A DNA stretch of 10,039 nucleotides from Bacillota bacterium (GTDB lineage Bacteria; Bacillota; Clostridia; Lachnospirales; Lachnospiraceae). The DNA is taken from NCBI GenBank assembly GCA_023436225.1, contig JAEZKA010000099.1, positions 1 through 10,039 on the forward strand, written 5' to 3'. Position 1 is the first letter of the stretch. Each line of letters starts with the position of its first letter. Under the pieces are notes generated by a model that saw only the letters and a program-made list of their open reading frames with translations, was not told the origin of the DNA and did not search any database. Shown here piece by piece: positions 6,419 to 10,039 of the stretch. The position numbers were made by a program, and so were the translations under genes.

Positions 6419-7426
6419 ATGAGTCAAAAGTTACAGCTTAATACAGAGGATAAGACACGAGATTATCTGTTTGATAATCTGAGAGCGATTTTAATTATAT
6501 TAGTAGTGTGGGGACACCTTCTCACCTCAATGCAGAATGAACATGATATAATAAAAAGTATATACATATTTCTATTCTATTTTCATATGCCGGTAATGGT
6601 ATTTATTTCAGGATATTTCTCGAAGAAATTAGAGAAAGCAAGAAATAATGCGTTTGTTACAATCCTAATACCGTATCTTATGCTCAATACGGTAAACTAT
6701 GTCTTCAAGATGCTGATACTTAAGGAGGAGTATTATGCCTTCCGTTTCTTTAATCCAAATTGGGGGTTGTGGTATCTGTTGGCATTATTTTTATGGAAAT
6801 TTTTCCTGAAGGATATAATAAAAATTCGTTACATACTTCCATTGAGCTTTATCGTTGCATTCCTTAGCGGCTTTAGCCATGAGTTTTCAGAATTTATGAC
6901 ACTGGGAAGATTTGTGTGCTTCCTGCCCTTCTTCCTAGCAGGCTACTATTGTAAGGAGGAGCAGGTCAAAAGAATAAGAACACTTCCTAAGCTGCTTTCT
7001 ATCTTGTTGTTGATGATTGTTGTAGGTTGGTCGGTGTTTGTTGCCTATAAGGACCTATTCGATACAGAGATACTATTTCTTCGGACCTACTATCCGAAAG
7101 GAGAAGAGCTACAGACTTTGTTATATAGGGTTATCATTTATATTGTAGCATTTGTAATGATTTTTGTGTTGCTCAATTTAGTTCCCTCTCGTAAGATATT
7201 TCTTTCTCATATTGGTGCGAGTACGATCACGGTGTATGTTCTTCATATTTTTACAATACCTGTGCTTGAAAAGCTAAAGATATTAGAAAATCATCCGATT
7301 TACTATTTAGTTTATTCAGTCCTGATGACGTTGTTAATAACATATGTATATTCCAGACCGAATGTAAAACGTGTTTACGATATGGGTATTGACAAGCTGT
7401 CAGGCCTATTCATAAAAGATAAATAA
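6419..7426 (+). CDS. Membrane acyltransferase, acyltransferase-3 family (fucose 4-O-acetylase-like)
   Basis: 335 aa, multi-pass membrane protein of the acyltransferase-3 superfamily, which moves acyl groups (usually acetyl) from the cytoplasm onto surface sugars or polymers. Diagnostic features are DYLFDNLRAILIILVVWGH (15-33) with Arg22 and His33, FYFHMPVMVFISGYF (53-67) with His56, NWGLWYLLALF (114-124), LGRFVCFLPFFLAGY (162-176) and STITVYVLH (268-276). About ten hydrophobic helices are visible. It most resembles the OafA-unrelated fucose 4-O-acetylase/YcsN-type subgroup, with no extracellular SGNH domain fused. The start is well supported by AGGAG. It lies 82 bp upstream of the GT2-TagF fusion in the same direction, so acylation of the polymer made by that protein is a reasonable inference; the acceptor is not shown by sequence. 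Confidence 0.88.
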   Translation: MSQKLQLNTEDKTRDYLFDNLRAILIILVVWGHLLTSMQNEHDIIKSIYIFLFYFHMPVMVFISGYFSKKLEKARNNAFVTILIPYLMLNTVNYVFKMLILKEEYYAFRFFNPNWGLWYLLALFLWKFFLKDIIKIRYILPLSFIVAFLSGFSHEFSEFMTLGRFVCFLPFFLAGYYCKEEQVKRIRTLPKLLSILLLMIVVGWSVFVAYKDLFDTEILFLRTYYPKGEELQTLLYRVIIYIVAFVMIFVLLNLVPSRKIFLSHIGASTITVYVLHIFTIPVLEKLKILENHPIYYLVYSVLMTLLITYVYSRPNVKRVYDMGIDKLSGLFIKDK

Positions 7427-7437
7427 TAAAAAACAAT

Positions 7438-7451
7438 ACAGCTGAAGCTGT
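7438..7451 (+). other. Small hairpin between the acyltransferase and GT genes
   Basis: ACAGC (7438-7442) and GCTGT (7447-7451) pair around a TGAA loop, followed by only three Ts counting the last stem base. The stem is too short and the T-tract too weak for a convincing terminator, so the two genes are probably co-transcribed with perhaps partial attenuation. The remaining 57 nt before the GTG start hold no other clear signal. Confidence 0.25.
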
Positions 7452-7508
7452 TTACGCCGGAGAGAGAAAGACCTCTGGTGCTCTAACTGAGAAAGGCAAG
7501 GTGCATTC

Positions 7509-9902
7509 GTGAAACTAAGTATTATTGTTCCCTTTCATAAGGGAATCCATTTTCTGGGGGATTGCTTGGAAAGCATCCGAGATCAGGGATTAAGCAATTT
7601 CGAAACCATTCTGGTGCTTGACCATGTAAAGGAGGATGTCTCAGAACTAATTCATAAGTATCAGGATCTGAATCTGAACGTGATTGAGTTGAGTGACTCC
7701 CAGCTGGCAAACCGCAAATTCGGTAAGGCTAAGATTGAGGAGCAATTTAAGGACTACAGCGGTGTAGCTAGTGCCAGAAATGCCGGACTCGAGGCAGCCG
7801 TAGGAGAGTATGTTTATTTTTTGGATAGTGATGATTATATTTTAAGTGATTCATTGGCATTATTAATTCATGAAGCGGATGAGCAGGTTGCAGACTTTAC
7901 ATATGGTAAGAAGAAATCTACTTGGTTTGGGCGTAACGTATATCTTGCCTCGATTGCTATGACAGATGATCAGACGGCTGATGATCAGGATCCGAATGAT
8001 TCAGAACAGGGGGATCAAGAACAGGGTGATCAGGAGATGATGAATTCCATGGCTGAAGAAGGGGATACTCCTAAGCTTACCCGCCGGCAGAAAAAGATAT
8101 TGAAGGTACAAGAGAAGCTGGCCGCAGTGACCAATGTGGATGAAGAAGATGTGGCTAAGATAGCAGAAGCATATCACACTCTATTTGTAACTAGAAAGGG
8201 ACTTCGTAACGTATCAGTACTGGGAGTTTTGTTTCGCAGAAGCTTCTTGAATGAGAATGATATCCGATTTAATAACAATTATATCTTTTTCTCGGATTCA
8301 ACCTTCGTGCTTCAAGCCTTGCAGCTAGTTCGGACATGCTCCTACGTGCAGGAGGCCGTCTATATAAAAAGAAAGCATAATGATCCGATCCATTACCCCG
8401 CGCTGTCCCAATCCAAGACAGAGGATAAGTTTGAGGAGTACATACAGGCATATCGACAGGCAAGAGATTATACGATAGAAAATACTCCTTTAAGAAGTTA
8501 TCTTGAGGATAAATTGATTGCTTACTATGCTGGAACCTATGCCCCGAGACTTCGTCGAAGTGAGAAGGATATTTGGCGTAAAGAGCGTTTTCAGTTAATG
8601 CGTGAGGTTGTATCAGAGATAAATCCGGATAAGATTAACTCTCTTAAGAAGTACAAGAAAAAGATCGTTAAGGCATTGTTGAGCAACAATGTTACAAAGG
8701 CAACTCTGATTGTCACTAGGCATCTTGGAATAAAGAAGTTCAAGAAAATGAAAAAGAATAAGAAGGTATTAGCCTTTTATCTGTACAATAAAATCTTTAC
8801 TAAGCTGCCGGTTAAGGAAAATTGGGTGATTTGTGAGAGCTTTTTTGGTAAGAGCTATTCCGACAGCCCGAAATATATTTATGAATACTTGAATAAGAAC
8901 TACCCCGGAAAATATCGTTTTATTTGGACAGTACCCAAAAGCTCAAAGATCCCGTTTAAGCATACAAAAGTAAAGCGAATAAGCATTCGCTACTGTTACT
9001 ATCTTGCTAGAGCAAAGTACCAGGTCTTTAATGTAAGACAGCCCCTATGGATGAAGAAGCGGGAAGGAACCATATTCTTAGAGACGTGGCATGGTACTCC
9101 TCTTAAAAAGCTGGTATTTGATCAGGAGGAGGTTATGGCTGCCTCTCCTTTGTATAAAGCTCAATTTTATAAGCAAGCAAGGCAATGGGATTACCTGGTG
9201 GCAGCGAATAAATTCTCATCTGAGACCTTCCGTAGTGCGTTCCTATTTGATAAGGAGATGCTGGAATACGGATATCCGAGAAATGATATCATGCATCATC
9301 CGAAGAAAGATCAGATCGCTTTAGAGATTAAGAAAAAGTTAAATATTCCGGAAGGAAAGAAGACGATTCTTTATGCTCCGACCTGGAGAGATGATGAGTA
9401 TTATGGACATGGAGCTTATAAATTCGCTCTCAAGCTGGATCTTCATATGCTTAAGAAGGAGTTGGGCAAGGACTATGTGGTTCTGCTGCGTACCCATTAC
9501 TTTATTGCTGATTCACTAGATGTTACCGGTCTTGAGGATTTTGCTATCAATGTAAGTAAATATGATGACATTTCGGAATTGTATCTGATATCAGATTTAT
9601 TAATAACGGACTACTCCTCAGTATTTTTTGATTATGCGAACCTGAAGCGCCCGATCCTATTTTATACCTACGATCTTGATAAATACCGTGATATGCTTCG
9701 CGGCTTCTATATGGATATTGAGTCTGAGGTACCTGGTCCGCTACTCTTTACCAACGAAGAGGTGGTGGAGGCAATTCGTGATATCGATCATATCACAGAG
9801 CAATACAAAGAAAAATATGCTAACTTCTATGAGCGTTTTTGTTCATTAGAGGATGGACATGCGTCAGAAAATATTGCTAAAAGAGTGTTTGAATTAAATT
9901 AA
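7509..9902 (+). CDS. Bifunctional GT2 glycosyltransferase / TagF-like CDP-glycerol glycerophosphotransferase
   Basis: 797 aa, two enzymes in one chain. The N-terminal part (1-300) is a GT2 (GT-A fold) domain: KLSIIVPFHKG (2-12), GVASARNAGLEAAVGEYVYFLDSDDY (85-110) with the metal/nucleotide-binding DSDD at 106-109, and the distal part at 230-300. The GT2 domain is interrupted by an acidic repetitive insert (152-186). A Lys/Arg-rich middle (340-420) may bind membrane. The C-terminal part (about 435-795) is a CDP-glycerol glycerophosphotransferase domain: ETWHGTPLK (525-533, conserved His528), YGYPRND (587-593), LYAPTWRDD (621-629), LLRTHYF (659-665, conserved His663), SDLLITDYSSVFFDYANLKRP (695-715) and RGFY (731-734). 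Such domains build poly(glycerol- or ribitol-phosphate) teichoic acids at the inner membrane face. The start is GTG with AAGGTG 5 nt upstream; no ATG fits. A terminator follows. The combination suggests a glycosylated teichoic-acid-like polymer. Sugar and polyol donors are unknown. Confidence 0.9.
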   Translation: MKLSIIVPFHKGIHFLGDCLESIRDQGLSNFETILVLDHVKEDVSELIHKYQDLNLNVIELSDSQLANRKFGKAKIEEQFKDYSGVASARNAGLEAAVGEYVYFLDSDDYILSDSLALLIHEADEQVADFTYGKKKSTWFGRNVYLASIAMTDDQTADDQDPNDSEQGDQEQGDQEMMNSMAEEGDTPKLTRRQKKILKVQEKLAAVTNVDEEDVAKIAEAYHTLFVTRKGLRNVSVLGVLFRRSFLNENDIRFNNNYIFFSDSTFVLQALQLVRTCSYVQEAVYIKRKHNDPIHYPALSQSKTEDKFEEYIQAYRQARDYTIENTPLRSYLEDKLIAYYAGTYAPRLRRSEKDIWRKERFQLMREVVSEINPDKINSLKKYKKKIVKALLSNNVTKATLIVTRHLGIKKFKKMKKNKKVLAFYLYNKIFTKLPVKENWVICESFFGKSYSDSPKYIYEYLNKNYPGKYRFIWTVPKSSKIPFKHTKVKRISIRYCYYLARAKYQVFNVRQPLWMKKREGTIFLETWHGTPLKKLVFDQEEVMAASPLYKAQFYKQARQWDYLVAANKFSSETFRSAFLFDKEMLEYGYPRNDIMHHPKKDQIALEIKKKLNIPEGKKTILYAPTWRDDEYYGHGAYKFALKLDLHMLKKELGKDYVVLLRTHYFIADSLDVTGLEDFAINVSKYDDISELYLISDLLITDYSSVFFDYANLKRPILFYTYDLDKYRDMLRGFYMDIESEVPGPLLFTNEEVVEAIRDIDHITEQYKEKYANFYERFCSLEDGHASENIAKRVFELN
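7965..8039 (+). repeat. In-frame 15-bp degenerate tandem repeat (five units) in the GT gene
   Basis: Residues 153-177 of the fusion protein read as five 5-residue units: DDQTA, DDQDP, NDSEQ, GDQEQ, GDQEM. At the DNA level two units (GATGATCAG at 7965 and 7980) recur at 15-bp spacing, and another pair (8004-8018 and 8019-8033) is identical at 13 of 15 positions. The strong acidic bias and lack of hydrophobic residues point to a disordered loop. Because the unit is a multiple of three, copy-number change would keep the frame. Confidence 0.7.
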
Positions 9903-9943
9903 AATCTTCAGAAAACTTGATCTATTATATTTTCTAATGAATG

Positions 9944-9972
9944 AAGGATGATATACTTATCATCCTTTTTTT
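9944..9972 (+). terminator. Strong Rho-independent terminator after the GT2-TagF gene
   Basis: A perfect 10-bp stem AAGGATGATA (9944-9953) and TATCATCCTT (9958-9967) with a TACT loop runs into seven Ts (9966-9972). It lies about 40 nt after the stop codon and closes the acyltransferase-GT transcription unit. From 9973 to the window end I see nothing recognisable. Confidence 0.9.
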
Positions 9973-10039
9973 AATTTTAGCAGTAATTATGCAACAATTT
10001 CGTGGTTTCTTATTTAGTTTTGTGCATTAAGCCAAAAAT

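Noticed and set aside
7965..8039. CRISPR-like short tandem repeats
   Set aside because: The units are contiguous with no spacers, are degenerate, and are in frame within a coding gene.
9091..9324. 77-residue open frame on the plus strand inside the GT2-TagF gene
   Set aside because: It overlaps the conserved TWHGT-to-YGYPRND region of the real frame; no independent start signal.

Overview
The window looks like chromosomal DNA from a low-to-moderate GC Gram-positive of the Clostridia, most likely the Lachnospiraceae. The reasons are AT-rich intergenic DNA, strong GGAGG-type ribosome binding sites, TTG and GTG starts, a LytR-CpsA-Psr (LCP) enzyme, a Firmicutes-type lipoprotein and a teichoic-acid-type polymerase. 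The taxon is inferred from protein style only. No mobile element, CRISPR array, tRNA or rRNA is visible.

Layout. Positions 1-277 contain no gene. They hold a long, almost fully paired hairpin (1-101, probably cut by the window edge), a GC-rich hairpin (165-202) and two smaller inverted repeats. Positions 278-2626 (minus strand) are a two-gene transsulfuration operon: a cystathionine gamma-synthase-type enzyme (metB/metI-like), then, 15 bp later, a PatB/MalY-type cystathionine beta-lyase. Together they would convert cysteine plus an activated homoserine ester into homocysteine. A divergent intergenic region (2627-2898) carries a good promoter on each side, with several inverted and direct repeats around the met promoter. 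Positions 2899-5050 (plus) encode an LCP-family cell-wall glycopolymer transferase and a lipoprotein with a DUF3221-like domain. A 12-bp inverted repeat overlaps the end of the lipoprotein gene, between it and a convergent ArsB/NhaD-type permease (5089-6234, minus).

The permease shares a divergent promoter region with a cell-envelope pair on the plus strand. This pair is an integral-membrane acyltransferase-3 protein (6419-7426) and a 797-residue fusion of a GT2 glycosyltransferase to a TagF-like CDP-glycerol glycerophosphotransferase (7509-9902). A strong intrinsic terminator follows at 9944-9972.

How the genes fit together. The LCP enzyme, acyltransferase and GT2-TagF fusion make sense as parts of teichoic-acid-like polymer synthesis: chain building, acyl decoration and attachment to the wall. 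That link is inferred from families and proximity, because LCP and the other two are separated by the permease. The most unusual items are the unexplained long hairpin at the left edge and a five-unit, 15-bp in-frame minisatellite encoding an acidic insert inside the GT2 part of the fusion. I see ordinary core metabolism and envelope genes here, and no clear evidence of an undescribed defence or mobile system.
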